Of a DNA stretch of 64,000 nucleotides, positions 9,977 to 21,141 are shown in pieces. The DNA is from Blepharisma japonicum (taxonomy: Eukaryota > Ciliophora > Heterotrichea > Heterotrichida > Blepharismidae). The translations under genes were made by a program, and so were the position numbers. Every line of letters starts with the position of its first letter. The stretch's first letter is position 1. The notes beneath the pieces are model-generated. The model did no database searches. It had not been told where the DNA came from and saw only the letters and a list, made by a program, of their open reading frames with translations. The DNA lies in NCBI GenBank assembly GCA_949751835.1, contig CATKHK010000011.1, forward strand, positions 372,327-436,326, in the 5' to 3' direction.

Positions 9977-11206
9977 ATGGACAGTTCTAGTGATGAGTTC
10001 CAAGAGGACAATGATCCTTCAAATGAATTTGAGACGAAGCTTCAAGAATCTTATCAGTTTCACAAAGAATCAAATTCAAGGCCAATATCTTCATCTTCTT
10101 CGAATAGACCGCAAACCGCTTCTAGACATCGAGATGACCCTGACCCAAGAGTAGCAATTTTCACAATGCCTCCATTTCAAGTCTATTCAAAGATCGCAAA
10201 CCATTTGACATCTCAAGGTATTCCTAAATCTGAAGTGGTCTCAGCTTTAGGTGAGTTCTCAACTCTTGAGAAGTTTCGAAATGGTTTTTCAACATTGGGA
10301 CTTGAATTGACTGAGGATGAAATCTTAGTTTTGTTCAGAGATAATGGCATCTCTAAGAACGGGATCTTGAGGATAAGTGAAATATATTCTAAAATAATCA
10401 ACGAAGTAAAAGAAGAGGAAGAGGACACTTCTCATCATTCTCAAGATAACAACCCTGATCAATTAAGAAGAGAAGCTGAAAAGTTATTACAAGCTACTCA
10501 GCCAAAACTTGCAAAGAAACTTAAGCAAAAAAGTGATCGATCCTTAAAAAGGCCTGTATCTGGAGCTATAAGATCACATGGTTCCAGTGCCAAATCATTC
10601 AGACCTGTCAGTGCTTATGAAGGATCTAAGCTATCTCAGACAAAGCCAGACAGGGTTATTTTAAAAAAAAACTACCTTCAAGAAACAAAGTCCAAGCAAA
10701 AAGAAGCAGAAAAAGAACTAGCCTTAACAGTTGATAAGTGCAAACGAGAATTTGAGTATGAAAGTCTTCACAAAATGGGGGAGGCCAATGAAATAGCTCA
10801 ATCCATGGGTTTACCCACAATATATCGAGCAATAAAAAAAGAAGATGGGACCACCAAATGTCATATTTATCATAACGACCAATTTGTGGAAGAAATCACT
10901 CTTGATAACTTTCTAAGAGAATGGAGAAGGCTGAAAAGAAAGCAAAAACCTGCCATCAACATGCAACCTCAAGCAGCTGTAATAGCAACCCAGCCATCAG
11001 TAAGTGAAAATCTAGTGAAGTCTACTCAGCAGCCTTCTGCAAAAGTAAATAAAAAAGAACGCCAAGAAGAGCTTAAAAAACTTTTATTGGAAACCAAGGA
11101 GCTTACAAATAAGCTGAAAGAGCAACTAAAGATACTTGAGAAAAAAGGGATTGTTTCTAAATCAATGCATTCGTCGGTAGCAGGCTTCTCATCATCTTTA
11201 ATATAA
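9977..11206 (+). CDS. EF-hand-like, coiled-coil protein
   Basis: This 409-residue protein starts at the first ATG (MDSSSDEFQEDNDPSNEF). The frame is open 60 bases further upstream but without an ATG. Residues about 65-150 form a helix-loop-helix region (LGEFSTLEKFRNGFSTLGLE, then LTEDEILVLFRDNG) that resembles a degenerate EF-hand pair: the second loop DNGISKNGILRI has EF-hand spacing. The centre is basic and Ser/Arg-rich (RPVSGAIRSHGSS, RPVSAYEGS). The C-terminal 45 residues are a strong coiled coil (RQEELKKLLLETKELTNKLK). Such proteins are common in ciliary and basal-body proteomes, but I cannot name a family. There are no UGA codons. Confidence 0.65.
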   Translation: MDSSSDEFQEDNDPSNEFETKLQESYQFHKESNSRPISSSSSNRPQTASRHRDDPDPRVAIFTMPPFQVYSKIANHLTSQGIPKSEVVSALGEFSTLEKFRNGFSTLGLELTEDEILVLFRDNGISKNGILRISEIYSKIINEVKEEEEDTSHHSQDNNPDQLRREAEKLLQATQPKLAKKLKQKSDRSLKRPVSGAIRSHGSSAKSFRPVSAYEGSKLSQTKPDRVILKKNYLQETKSKQKEAEKELALTVDKCKREFEYESLHKMGEANEIAQSMGLPTIYRAIKKEDGTTKCHIYHNDQFVEEITLDNFLREWRRLKRKQKPAINMQPQAAVIATQPSVSENLVKSTQQPSAKVNKKERQEELKKLLLETKELTNKLKEQLKILEKKGIVSKSMHSSVAGFSSSLI

Positions 11207-11509
11207 TATTGATGCATGTCTAGAAATTATAATACCAAATAATCTTCTATCTAAATTTTATATATAATAAATTTTATTGCATATGAGAAATCTTAATCTT
11301 ATATATATAAATCCAAAGGCTGCCTCTTTTATATAGCTAAAAGGAAAATGCCCTTATTCATCAAAAATCAACGAAATTGCAAATAAACAAGGTAAAATTG
11401 TTTATATGGTATTTTATTTTAATTTTACAAAAAATCATCATAAATTAGTGGCATTCTTTTCTCTGCCACTGATCTCATATGTCATCTCACCACAAATCAT
11501 AGTAATAAA
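11207..11509. other. Intergenic region before CLU
   Basis: About 300 bp of AT-rich DNA lies between the EF-hand-like gene and CLU, both on the plus strand. A short open frame with an ATG at 11406 overlaps the CLU start in another frame. It looks like chance. Nothing else is seen. Confidence 0.5.
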
Positions 11510-14500
11510 ATGGAAGGCAGCGAGGAGGTCAATATCATTCAAATTACACTTATTGACCCAGAAGAGCAAAAGCACAACATTCGCCTAACTCCAGCAGATT
11601 TTCTGATTGAGCTGAAGACATGTTTGGCTGACTACGCACCGACTTCTTATTTTACAAATTTTCATTTTGAATCCTCAGGACACACACTAAGTGATTATGT
11701 CGAGCTCTCTGAGCAAGGACTTCAGTCAGGTTCCACCGTCCGCATTGTACTGGATCCTTATAACGAAAAGGCCATAAAGACACACATTAAAAGGATAAAA
11801 GACACAATTGCAAACCCATCTCCCCCGAAATCTAACATTTTTGTGCAGGAAAAAGAAGAAACCAAGACCCTTTCTACAGCTCCAGACAGTTCTTTACCTT
11901 TATTAGACCAACAAGAGCTACTTTGTGTTCCAAACAAATTGCTTTCTCCTCCATCACAGCTACCTATTTACGACACTGATATAGAGGAAACCTCAACAGA
12001 ATTGCCAAAGTGTGTTGGCGCAATTAATTTTTATGAATTAAGGACCCCTTCACCAAAAAGAAGACTCTGTGGAGATTTAGCTTACCTCGTTGTTCAGACC
12101 CTGGAAGGGGAAACTTATTACATTACTTGCTCAGTTGTTGGGTTTTATGTAAATGCTACCACAATTGATAATGGGAGCATCATATTTAAACCTGAAATAT
12201 CAGAAAGAAAAATTGCTGGGAAAACATTGGTGGAATTATTGAAAACAATGAGTAATAAATTTAAAGAAGACTGGCAATTGTTATTGGTAAAAGCTTCAGA
12301 ATCAGAAAATTATAAAGAAATAAAAAACAGCTTGCCAACTCCAGAATGGATTGTCGAAGTCAAACCAGAACCTCAAAGAGAAACAGAGTTTGATGTCGAA
12401 AGTATAAGGGACTGGAACGAAGAATTCCAAATGATAAGAGACCTCCCTGCTGAATCTCCTTTGCAGAGGATCCAAAAAGATAAAGCATTAGCCAAAGTCT
12501 ACTCAGACTTCTTAGAAGTAGCCGTAAAAGGCGCAAAAACAATAATTGCTGGCGGCTTAAAGCCATTAAACCCAATGGATCCTCTAAAGCAGCAGCTTTT
12601 CATATTCAATCATATATTTTTTAGCTTTATCGACGACTCAGAATACGTCCAGCATCAAGGCCCAGATGCCTGCTACACCTTGATTTCTGCAAACCACGAC
12701 CTAAGAGCCATAAAATTCTTATGTAATGCTGAAATCCCTGGCTTGCACTGCATTGCAAGTGCATTTGTAGATTACAGAGGCTACAGAGTTCTATGTCAAA
12801 GCATCATTCCTGGTATTTTAGACAGAACTCCAGAAACCAGTGCTCAATACGGTAGCATTGACGATGGTAAAACCATCCATACAGACCCAGAATTCCACGA
12901 AATCATGAAACAAATATGTGAAAAGCTTTGCCTTTCCAAATCAATAGTACTAGACCACGAAGGTAACAAGCACGAAATCTGGGGAGCTGTAGATTCCAAA
13001 GGGATCAGAGGATCTGATCAAAGAAAATATTTCTTGGAAACCCTACGACTTACACCACGAGACGCAAACTTTTTAGGAGAAGATTATGCCCTTTGCTTAT
13101 TGAGGCCTGAATTAGTAGAACAATTCCAGCAGATCAAGACTAATGAGTTTATCGAAAATAAAGCTGAAGAAGCTATTAAGAAAAAGAAAGAAGAAAATAC
13201 AGAAGAAAGCAAGCTGACCATTGAAGAATTGCAAGAAATTGTTAAAGCAGCACCAAAGCTCGAATTTAATCCAAATGTGTTTACATCTGCGAAGCTAGCT
13301 GAAGGACAAGAAGAAAGCGAACAAAAAGTACTTGAAATCAGTACGTTTTTGAGAGAAAAACAGCTGCCATTAGTTGCAAAGTTAATTTGCAATGATGATG
13401 GATCCTGAACAAGAGTAGGGAACAGTTTTATTGAAGTTCTACACAGGTTTGGAGTCAATGCTAGATATTTAGGAAAAATCAGTACCTTAATAGCAGAACC
13501 AGAGCACAAACACGTGAAAATTATGTGTGAAAGACTTGCAGTCTCAAGAAGTGCTAAAAGAGTCATTAATGAGCACTTAAGAAATACATCAGACCTTTAT
13601 CTTGCTGAAACTATAGCTCATCTATTAAATTGCTTAATGAACAATTTACCAGTCACCCAGGAGAATAAATCAGGGAAAAAACGTAGAAATAAGAAACAAA
13701 AAAAAGAAAGGTCAACACAAAAAGTAAACCTTATTGAGTTTGAAAAGCCAGAAGCCTTGCAAATTACCCCAGAAACCCTGTGGGGACAAATAAAGGCTAG
13801 AGCTGACAAGCATTTTGGCTTGAATCTGCCTAACAGAATTGAGTTCTGGGAAGCAGCAAGCTCTCCAGGGCTTAGAATTGCCTTTTTAAGAGAAGTTTGT
13901 TTACAAACAGGTATCCAGCTGAACCACTCAGTCTCTTTTGACACTCCTTTTACCTCTGAAAGTATTGCAAGCCTCAACATCCGTGTGAAATCAATAGAAT
14001 GGAAAAGCATGGAAAGCAGATGGCTGTATGAAAACGCCATGAAATCTCTTAACGAGCAGAATATTGAGATGGCTGCTGAAATGCTAATACAGAGTGCAGG
14101 TATCCAAGAGCAGGTTTCAGGGCCACTTCATCATGATATCAGCTTCGTTTATCAGAAATTAAGCCAAATTTATCTTTCACAAGGAGATTTGCACCAATCA
14201 ATAAACTATCAGCACAAAGCCATATTGATTATGGAAAGAATTCTTGGAAATGACCATCTAATGGTTGGCCAAAGCTACATGAATTTCGGGTATCTTTATC
14301 AAGGTATCAGTAAGTATAAACGTGCTATGAAACATATGCTGCATGCTTTGCAGATTTTCTTTGTAAACAGTGGAGAAATGAGCCCAGAAGCTATTCCAGC
14401 TTTACTTAGCATTGGAGTCATGTATAGAGAACTTGGCCTTCATGATACTTCTATAGGAGTTTTGTCTCATGTAATGGAAATGTGCTTAGCACTATATGGA

Positions 14501-14935
14501 GAAAAGAACCTAAGAGTGGCAGAGTCCTCACAGATTCTAGCGACTGAGTATAAGTTCATGAAAGATTATGAGGCTTCTAAGCTGTGGGAAACCAGAGCCC
14601 TTGATATTTTTAAAGCAATTTTGCCAGAAAACCACCCAAGAATGAAGGAATGTGAAGAAAACATCGAAAACTTGATGAAACTTGCTGCTGGAACGATTGC
14701 AACAGATCCTAACCTTGCAAACCAAAGAAACGCAAGACCTAACGACAAAATGGCTTACTTAAAACAAAAACTGCACGCCAGAAAGATGAAAGCCAAACTC
14801 GGTCTCCCAATGCATCAGCTTTACCAAGCCACTGCATTTGATGAGATGCCAGGAAGAATGACAAAAGAGCAAATAGATCAAGAAAAATTGAAGAAGATTT
14901 TTGAAGAAATCCAGAAAAAAGAAGAAACTAAATAG
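11510..14935 (+). CDS. CLU: Clustered mitochondria protein homologue (CLU)
   Basis: This 1141-residue protein belongs to the CLU/CLUH family, cytosolic RNA-binding proteins that bind mRNAs for mitochondrial proteins and keep mitochondria dispersed. An N-terminal ubiquitin-like CLU_N region lies at about residues 8-85. The CLU core has LLAVKASE-like and IPGLHCIASAFVDYRGYRVL segments and the hallmark GSDQRKYFLETLRLTPRDAN at about 505-525. C-terminal TPR-like repeats run from about 850 to 1000, for example LSQIYLSQGDLHQSINYQHK and MNFGYLYQGISKYKRAMKHM. One UGA near residue 633 is read as Trp, joining two frames that match the family on both sides. The gene is followed after 24 bp by the K+ channel gene. 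Confidence 0.93.
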
Positions 14936-14959
14936 GATTAACATTTATTTTAATAATAT

Positions 14960-17263
14960 ATGGGTAAGAAAAAGAACATAATAATCCCAGAAATTACAAT
15001 ATCGACAGCTACAGAGCTTGTGCCATTCATCACACACGAAACAAGCTTAAAATCAAATCAAGACCCCACTTTTAACTCTTTTTCATTTGATGACTTAGCT
15101 GACAGCACTCTTACAGAAAGATGAAGGATGTATGCTATGTCCAGACCAGTTATGAAAATCGATTTGGCTAAAAAATTACAAAGGGCTGTTATTAGGGTAA
15201 GAGGTGTTTTATTGTGACTGAAAATGATTGAAGATATAAAAACTTATGGAACTAGTGCATGTCTTTTTGGAGCAGAAGGAACTTATAAAAAGAATATTTC
15301 TAATATTGTGGAAAATAATCAAGTCAAGGTTAATACTCAGCATGAAGTTGCTGTAACTAAGGCAAGAGTAATATACCCAAATTCGAAATTTAAAAATGTT
15401 TGAAATCCATTTGTGTTGATTGGACTACTTTATACGTTTACTTTGATGCCTTATTCAATGGCTTTTGAAAATGATCAAGCTATTAGCGTATGGACATGGC
15501 TTGACTATTCTATAAATGCAATTTTTTGTATCGATATTATTGTAATTTTGAATACTGCTTATTATGATAAAGATGGAGTCTTAGTGACCTCAAGGAAAGC
15601 AATTTTTTGTAACTACGCCAAATCAATGCTAATAGTCGATATTATTTCAGTCATACCATTTTCTGCAGCAGCTGGAAATAAATCAAATGTTTTTGTAAGA
15701 TTTTTAAAATTGAGCAGGCTTACTAAAGTTGTGAGAGCAAGGATTTTAGCCTCTACATTTAAATTTTTTACTCAGTCTGAAGCATTGGAAAATCTTTTGA
15801 AGACTCATCATGGCATATCCAGGCTTATTAGTGGACTAATTATTATTGGGATTATTGCACATTTTATAGCTTGTGTATGAATATATTCAGCGAAGCTTGA
15901 TAATTTTGGCCCTGATACTTGGATTGTAAGGTATGATTTGCAAGACTCAGATAGAGGAAAAGTGTATTTAACTGCTCTTTATTGAGCTATAACCGTTTTA
16001 ACAACAGTCGGATTTGGGGATATTCATGCTTTAACTGAAACAGAAATGGTCATTTGTATTGTTTGGATGCTTTTTGGTGTAGGATTTTATTCATTTATTG
16101 TTGGTACAATAACGTCTGTAATGACTTCTTTTGATGAAAAAGCATCGAAAATAAATGCGAAGCTATTAAAAGTCGACCTATTCGCTAAAGATTCAATGAT
16201 TCCTGACGAGCTTGCAGATAAAATCAAGAAAACAATGAAAGATGTTGCTGACTTGTCAGCACTGGACGAGTCTGAAAAAACAAATATTATTTTGCATTTA
16301 CCAAAAAAGCTTAGATATGATATGGCAATTGCGATGTACGACAATGCAATTAGAGCAATTTCTTTTTTTAGAAACAAAGATGAGTCTTTTATAGCAGATA
16401 TAGCATTGTGGCTAAAATTTTTAGAATTAAATGAGCATGATTATTTATATAAATACAAAGACTATGCAGATGAAATATACTTTCTTATAGATGGAAGGAT
16501 TGGCTACGTCTATGGAACAAACAATTTTGTGTTTAAAAACATGATAAAAGGGTCATATTTTGGTGAAATCGAAATAATTGACAAGGTCCCCAGAAGATTC
16601 ACAGTGATAGCAGCAGAAAAATGCTCATTATTTGTCATGAAAAAACAAATTTTTGACACAATGATGATGGAATATCCAAGTGTAGCTGCATCAATTAAAG
16701 ATGTGGCAGAGGAAAGAAAAAGGAGAAACACAAAAGCGATGAATGAAATAATTGACTTGATTGAAAGTGTCGAGCTTAAGAAAGAATTCACTTTTGAAAA
16801 GATTGCAGGTATGAAAAAGAGTGAAAAAGTGCATAAAAGATCAAGAAGCTGCACACAAAACTCGATAGCAACTTCAAATGCTATGGATATGAGCTTGAGA
16901 AGGTCATATTCTCCCTCTGCGTTAAAAAAACAGATTCAGAGTAAAAATTTAGCATTGAAATCTCAGACTTTGGTAAGGGTTATGTAGGCATTGAGAGAAA
17001 AAGCCATGATTGTGGATGAAAAAATAGAGAGATTGATAAAAGCGTTGGAAAATGAAAATAGGCCTATATCGATTATGAGGAAAAATAGTAAAAGCCCAAC
17101 ATCACATAGACCGAAAGCTGCTAATTCGTCTTCACAGAGCAGTAATATTGCAAGCATAGATAATAATAACAATAATAACAACGAAGAATCAAAAAGAAGT
17201 AGACTACCCCCAATACATAAAAAACGAAATTCTATAAAAAAACTTATAAATAATGAACAATAA
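14960..17263 (+). CDS. Voltage-gated K+ channel with cyclic-nucleotide-binding domain
   Basis: This 762-residue channel is of the EAG/HCN/CNG superfamily. S1-S6 run from about residue 148 to 385. S4 reads VRFLKLSRLTKVVRARI, and the pore helix plus filter read YWAITVLTTVGFGD near 351. After S6 come a C-linker and a cNMP-binding fold at about 480-580 with GSYFGEIEIIDKVPRRFTVI, the phosphate-binding cassette. The GFG filter predicts K+ selectivity. Five UGA codons are Trp, one of them the pore-helix Trp. A 15-nt intron at 16973-16987 removes an in-frame UAG, after which the basic C-terminal tail continues to UAA. The tail ends in an Asn-rich stretch. Ciliates have very many such channels; the ligand cannot be read from sequence. 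Confidence 0.9.
16973..16987 (+). other. 15-nt spliceosomal intron in K+ channel gene
   Basis: The sequence is GTAAGGGTTATGTAG, phase 0. Removing it deletes an in-frame UAG and joins ...TL to ALREKAM in the same frame. An A stands six bases from the 3' end. Confidence 0.9.
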
Positions 17264-17348
17264 TTAAAAATTTATTTAAATACAAAAAAAATTATTCGAA
17301 TTTTTTTTATAAATTATTAGTCAAATTTCATTATGCAATAAATTAGGT

Positions 17349-18089
17349 TTATATAACCATAGATAGGCAAATTGGGCAATAGCTATTCGATCTTAATCAG
17401 TCATCTATGCATTGAGGATGGAATTTATGTTCGCATTGCTCAAGTATTTTTGCATTATGGTTTGCCTTTATTCTATCTATGCATATCGAGCATAGATGAT
17501 CTGACTCTATTCGGACCACTGGAATATTCTATATAAAAAATACTGCAATTTCTTCTTCTGGAAGCCCTATGTGAGCTAATTGTTCATGTCCTGGGAAGTG
17601 GCCTTGATTATAATGTTCTTCAGCAGCATTTGACTCATTTATCATCATTTCAAGTTGCATTTGTTCGAAGGCTTCTTCTCTGTATTGTTCTTGCATCAAA
17701 TTTGTTTGCAGTATCATTAAAAGCTGCCTAGGGTCAATTCTTCTTCGCTCAGGTCTCTGTTTCAACTCCTCATTTTCACTTTTGAGCTTCTTAATGATCG
17801 CTTTTTGTTTTCCAATTTGCACCCTGGCCTGGGCTATTTGCTAAATTTCTTTTACATCTCTTTGTTTTCTGTCTAATTCCCTTATTTTTTCCAATTCTGT
17901 CTTCATTTCTATGAACTCTTGGGATTCCATTACTGACTCATGCTGATTTTCTATTTCTTTCGGTGAGTTAATTCGGGACTGCCACATCGCAACAACCTGT
18001 TGAGGTTTCTGGTTGTTTTTGAACAACTGCGATGCGTATCTCGGGTTCGTTGATTTATTTCGGATTCGGAAATCAGGAGATTTCTCCAT
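17349..18089 (-). CDS. Coiled-coil RING-H2 finger protein
   Basis: This 236-residue protein is a likely E3 ubiquitin ligase. The N-terminal half is charged and coiled-coil forming (FIEMKTELEKIRELDRKQRD, then RVQIGKQKAIIKKLKSENEE). The C-terminus holds a RING-H2 domain: CSICIDRIKANHNAKILEQC, then EHKFHPQCIDDW, then CPICLSMVI. All eight Zn ligands (C-C-C-H-H-C-C-C) are present. One UGA encodes the Trp after CIDD, a position that is often Trp in RINGs. Two 15-nt introns, at 17841-17855 and 17529-17543, each remove an in-frame UAG. Without splicing the RING would be lost from the frame. Substrate and location are unknown. Confidence 0.88.
17529..17543 (-). other. 15-nt intron 2 in RING-H2 gene
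   Basis: On the minus strand it reads GTATTTTTTATATAG, phase 0. It carries an in-frame UAG, and its removal joins EEEIA to NIPVVRIESDHLCSIC, which opens the RING domain. Confidence 0.88.
17841..17855 (-). other. 15-nt intron 1 in RING-H2 gene
   Basis: On the minus strand it reads GTAAAAGAAATTTAG, phase 0. Splicing joins DRKQRD to QIAQARVQIGKQ and keeps the coiled coil continuous. Confidence 0.9.
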
Positions 18090-18524
18090 GTTTTAAAGCT
18101 GAGTTTTTATAAAAAATCCATCAAAAATTTTTCAATCATTGAAATAAAATATTCGAGATTCCTTATGTAGCTAGGCTACGCTTATAGTGTGCTCAAGGTC
18201 ATTATATACGCAGAACCAAGCCATTTAGCTTATCAACTTCTGTTACCTTAAGTTGGCAATTTCAAGCAATTAGGAAGTAAAAGGTTGGCTTTCTATATAG
18301 TTTGAAGTTTGATAAAGAAATATGGGGATCAAATTGAGTCAAAACAAGAATATTCGAGATTTATTGGAGAAATTATTAAGAATACGTTAATTTTTAAAAA
18401 AATATTAACTCAATCTGTACGATAACCACAAAGTATGCTTTTCTGCGCAAATATAATTTCAGGAACACTAGTGCTATAATAAAATCGCTTATAGTAACTA
18501 AATTCGAATAAATATGACATAAAT
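18090..18524. other. Divergent intergenic region with a direct repeat
   Basis: This 435 bp lies between the RING-H2 gene and the ETF-beta gene, which point away from each other. It is less AT-rich than other spacers. It contains no long open frame and no tRNA-like pair of A and B boxes on either strand. It holds the 13-bp direct repeat listed separately. Confidence 0.5.
18148..18361. repeat. Pair of 13-bp direct repeats
   Basis: AATATTCGAGATT occurs at 18148-18160 and again, in the same orientation, at 18349-18361, 201 bp apart. By a rough estimate an exact 13-mer match by chance in 435 bp of this composition is unlikely. No matching inverted termini are visible just inside the copies, so it is not clearly a transposon footprint. 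Confidence 0.5.
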
Positions 18525-19286
18525 ATGCTAAAGGTTCTTGTGGGTGCAAAAAGAGTCATCGACGCATATGCCAAGGTGCGTTTACTTCCTGATAACTCAG
18601 GTGTAGATCTCAGCACCGTGAAGATGGCTATGAATCCTTTTTGTGAAATTGCTGTTGAAGAAGCAGTCAGGCTAAAAGAAGCTGGAAAAGCGTCAGAAGT
18701 CACAGTTCTAACTATCGGCCCTAAGCAAGCATCTGATGTGTTGCGCGCTGCTCTTGCGATGGGAGCAGACAAAGCAATTCATGTCCATGTGGAAGAAAGA
18801 ATTGATAGAGATATCCTGCCATTAAGCATCGCTCAGCTTTTCAGAGCACTTATTACTAGAGATAACTACAATTTGGTGCTGCTTGGAAAGCAGTCAATTG
18901 ATTCTGACAGCAACCAGGTCGGACAGCTCTTAGCAGGACTTCTTAATTGGCCACAGGCAACTTTTCTAAATAAACTAGAAATTGGGCAAACAGTCAGGGC
19001 AACCCGTGAAATTGATGGCGGCCTACAGACAATTGAGTTTCCTCCTCCAGCTGTTTTAACATGTGACTTAAGGCTGAATACTCCAAGATTTACAGCAATC
19101 CCAGCTATTATGAAAGCAAAGAAAAAGCCATTAGAAACTTTAACCCCTGATAGGCTTGGCGTCGATCTCACCCCTGGCTACCAAACTTTATCAGTTGAGC
19201 CTCCAGATAAGCGAAAAGCAGGGATCAAGGTTGAATCTGTCGACCAGCTTCTTGATAAGCTCCGCAACGAAGCCAAAGTAATCTAA
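18525..19286 (+). CDS. ETFB: Electron transfer flavoprotein subunit beta
   Basis: This 253-residue protein is the beta subunit of mitochondrial ETF. ETF passes electrons from acyl-CoA and other dehydrogenases to ETF:ubiquinone oxidoreductase. Family hallmarks are all present: KVLVGAKRVIDAYAKVR at the N-terminus, MNPFCEIAVEEAVRLKE near 38, ALAMGADKAIHV, then LLGKQSIDSDSNQVGQLLAG (AMP-binding region), and VRATREIDGGLQTIEFPPPAVLTCDLRLNTPRF split over about 160-190. The length is normal (human 255). There are no UGA codons, as expected for a highly expressed metabolic gene. The beta subunit carries its targeting information at the N-terminus without a cleaved presequence. The TMED gene follows 29 bp later on the same strand. 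Confidence 0.95.
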   Translation: MLKVLVGAKRVIDAYAKVRLLPDNSGVDLSTVKMAMNPFCEIAVEEAVRLKEAGKASEVTVLTIGPKQASDVLRAALAMGADKAIHVHVEERIDRDILPLSIAQLFRALITRDNYNLVLLGKQSIDSDSNQVGQLLAGLLNWPQATFLNKLEIGQTVRATREIDGGLQTIEFPPPAVLTCDLRLNTPRFTAIPAIMKAKKKPLETLTPDRLGVDLTPGYQTLSVEPPDKRKAGIKVESVDQLLDKLRNEAKVI

Positions 19287-19315
19287 AAGATAACTAGAAG
19301 TTTACAAATAATAAA

Positions 19316-19936
19316 ATGGTAGGCCTATTCTATATCTTCCTACTCAGTAGTGTTTCTGCTTTGCACTTTTATCTTACAGAAGGGTACGAGAAATGCTTTA
19401 TTTTGGACGTCCCTGACCAAACTGTTGTGCTAGGAGAGTATAACTTGCTAGACCCGCCTCCAGAAGATGCTCCAGATCAAGGAGTGAACTTAAAAATCAC
19501 TGACCCTAATGGAGTCATAATCCATCAAAGATTAGTCAGGTCAGCTGGGAAATTCTCATTTACATCTCAGACCAGCGGACAAAATCGCATTTGCTTGCTG
19601 CCGACATCAAGTTCTTGGTTCGGGACAAGCAAAAAGATAAGATTTGACCTTGGGATGGACAACACAAGGGAAAAAATCCACCATGAGCACTTGGCAAGCA
19701 AAGAACAAGTCACACATTTAGGCGAAATTGTGACTGCTGTTAATGAAAGACTGTCAGAAATTGTGAAAGGCCAAAACTATGCCAGAGAAAAAGAAGCACT
19801 TTTTAAGGATGAGAGTGAGCAGGTGAATTCTAGAATTTTGTGGTTCACTATATTCCAAACTGTGGTCATTTTGGTTTCTGGAGTGTGGCAAATTTGGAGC
19901 TTGAGAAGGTTCTTTATTAGTAGAAAATTAGTTTAA
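19316..19936 (+). CDS. p24/TMED family cargo receptor
   Basis: This 206-residue type I membrane protein of the emp24/gp25L/p24 family works in COPI/COPII vesicle traffic between ER and Golgi. It has an N-terminal signal peptide (about residues 1-16), a lumenal GOLD domain (YLTEGYEKCFILDVPDQTVV with the conserved E-K-C-F, and Cys at about 96 for the disulphide), a coiled region at about 120-165, and one membrane helix (ILWFTIFQTVVILVSGVWQI). A short cytosolic tail RRFFISRKLV has an FF pair and a basic motif suited to COP coat binding. Length and layout are typical. The next gene starts only 9 bp downstream. Confidence 0.92.
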   Translation: MVGLFYIFLLSSVSALHFYLTEGYEKCFILDVPDQTVVLGEYNLLDPPPEDAPDQGVNLKITDPNGVIIHQRLVRSAGKFSFTSQTSGQNRICLLPTSSSWFGTSKKIRFDLGMDNTREKIHHEHLASKEQVTHLGEIVTAVNERLSEIVKGQNYAREKEALFKDESEQVNSRILWFTIFQTVVILVSGVWQIWSLRRFFISRKLV

Positions 19937-19945
19937 CTTTTATAA

Positions 19946-21094
19946 ATGAAACCTCAAGGATCTAGATTAAATATTTCAAATACCAGTTCTTCTAACTATG
20001 GGAATCGGCAAGCAATGCTATACTCTTCAGGAACTTATGAGTCTCTGGGGTCTTTCAATGGATTTGACTCACAAAAGAAAGCTTGTCCTGGAGATTTTTG
20101 CAATTATATAGTGATAAATAAAGATATCAATTACAAAGAAGAAATAGACTATGATGAACTGCTACGAAAAGTTAAAAAAGCTTATAGCAGCGAAGGAGAC
20201 AAAGAAACTACAAGCATTAAACTTGGAATAGCAGTCGACTATATGATAAAAGAAATGGACAAAATGAGATGCAAAACAGAAAAAAGAGTAGTTCCTTATA
20301 GATATTTGATCTTAGGCAGACAGCTATTGCAACGGTCTAATATCTCTCCAAACCCAAAAGGTTTAAAGGGAATTGATTTTTCTGAGCTTTTCCATCCTTT
20401 ATCAAACCAAGGCCCAGATGTTGAGAAACTTCAACTAAGAAATTTTGCTATGAAGCACCCATTTAAATACTATCAATCAGTAAAAGTCTGTGAAAGGTGC
20501 TACCAAGTCTACTGCCTTCTCATTTTATCCCAAAAAATCCAATTAAAAAATGATATTATGAAATCACAAAAATCGTTTGAAAGGTCTATGCACTCCTTCC
20601 CAACTGATTACTCACAAAAAGACTTATCAAGGTCTAGTATAAAATCTTTTCGTACACCAAATCCCAAACTTGAGCTTAAAGACATGATTGAAAGTCCTAT
20701 AGGTCCAATTAATGCAAATAATATTGATGATCTTCTAGCCGACATGAACCATGCTCTTGTAGATATGGAAGTCAAAAGTTTTGACTATAAGAAAGAAGCT
20801 AAAGAAATTTTTGGATCTATGACTGAGAATCGTAAGAAACTAATACAAATCAAAGTAGCTGAAGAAAAGAAAAAACAAAAACCATTGATCCACCCACAAG
20901 CTATTGAAGACATAAAAATTCAAGACGATTTGACCTTAAACTTTATCCCTGCAGCTAATATGCAGAGGATGACAATGAAGACAAAAGAAGAAAAAGCTGA
21001 TATCGCTTGAGCTAGATACAACGCTATGATAGAAATGGAAAGAATCAAGAAGAAAAAGCGAGCGAAATCACACCGAATCCGAATCAGGTGTTAA
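19946..21094 (+). CDS. Hypothetical protein
   Basis: This 382-residue protein has one UGA (Trp) near residue 355 and a basic C-terminal tail ending in RIRIRC. The N-terminal 25 residues are Ser/Asn-rich. Around residue 45-90 lies a charged helical part (YDELLRKVKKAYSSEGDKET). A region with paired Cys (VCERCYQVYCLLILSQK) at about 180-195 could be a metal site, but too few ligands are visible to call a zinc finger. The rest is Lys-, Ser- and Asp-rich. No family is recognised. Its ATG is only 9 bp after the TMED stop, so its promoter or 5' leader may lie inside the TMED gene. Confidence 0.6.
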
Positions 21095-21141
21095 CTAATG
21101 TAATGCATATTTTCATAAAAAATACTACCTCATAAGACGGT

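Noticed and set aside
13406-13514. CLU appears to stop at UGA and a second gene to start at 13514
   Set aside because: The frame is the same on both sides, both parts match CLU, and UGA is Trp throughout the window. It is one gene.
16970-17263. UAG inside the K+ channel frame read as the true stop, with a separate 90-residue gene after it
   Set aside because: The UAG is the last codon of a 15-nt GT-AG sequence that fits all other introns here, and the frame continues after it.
18140-18360. Possible tRNA or snRNA around the TTCGAGATTCC sequence
   Set aside because: No cloverleaf pairing, no A box at the right distance on either strand, and no match to remembered U1-U6 core motifs.
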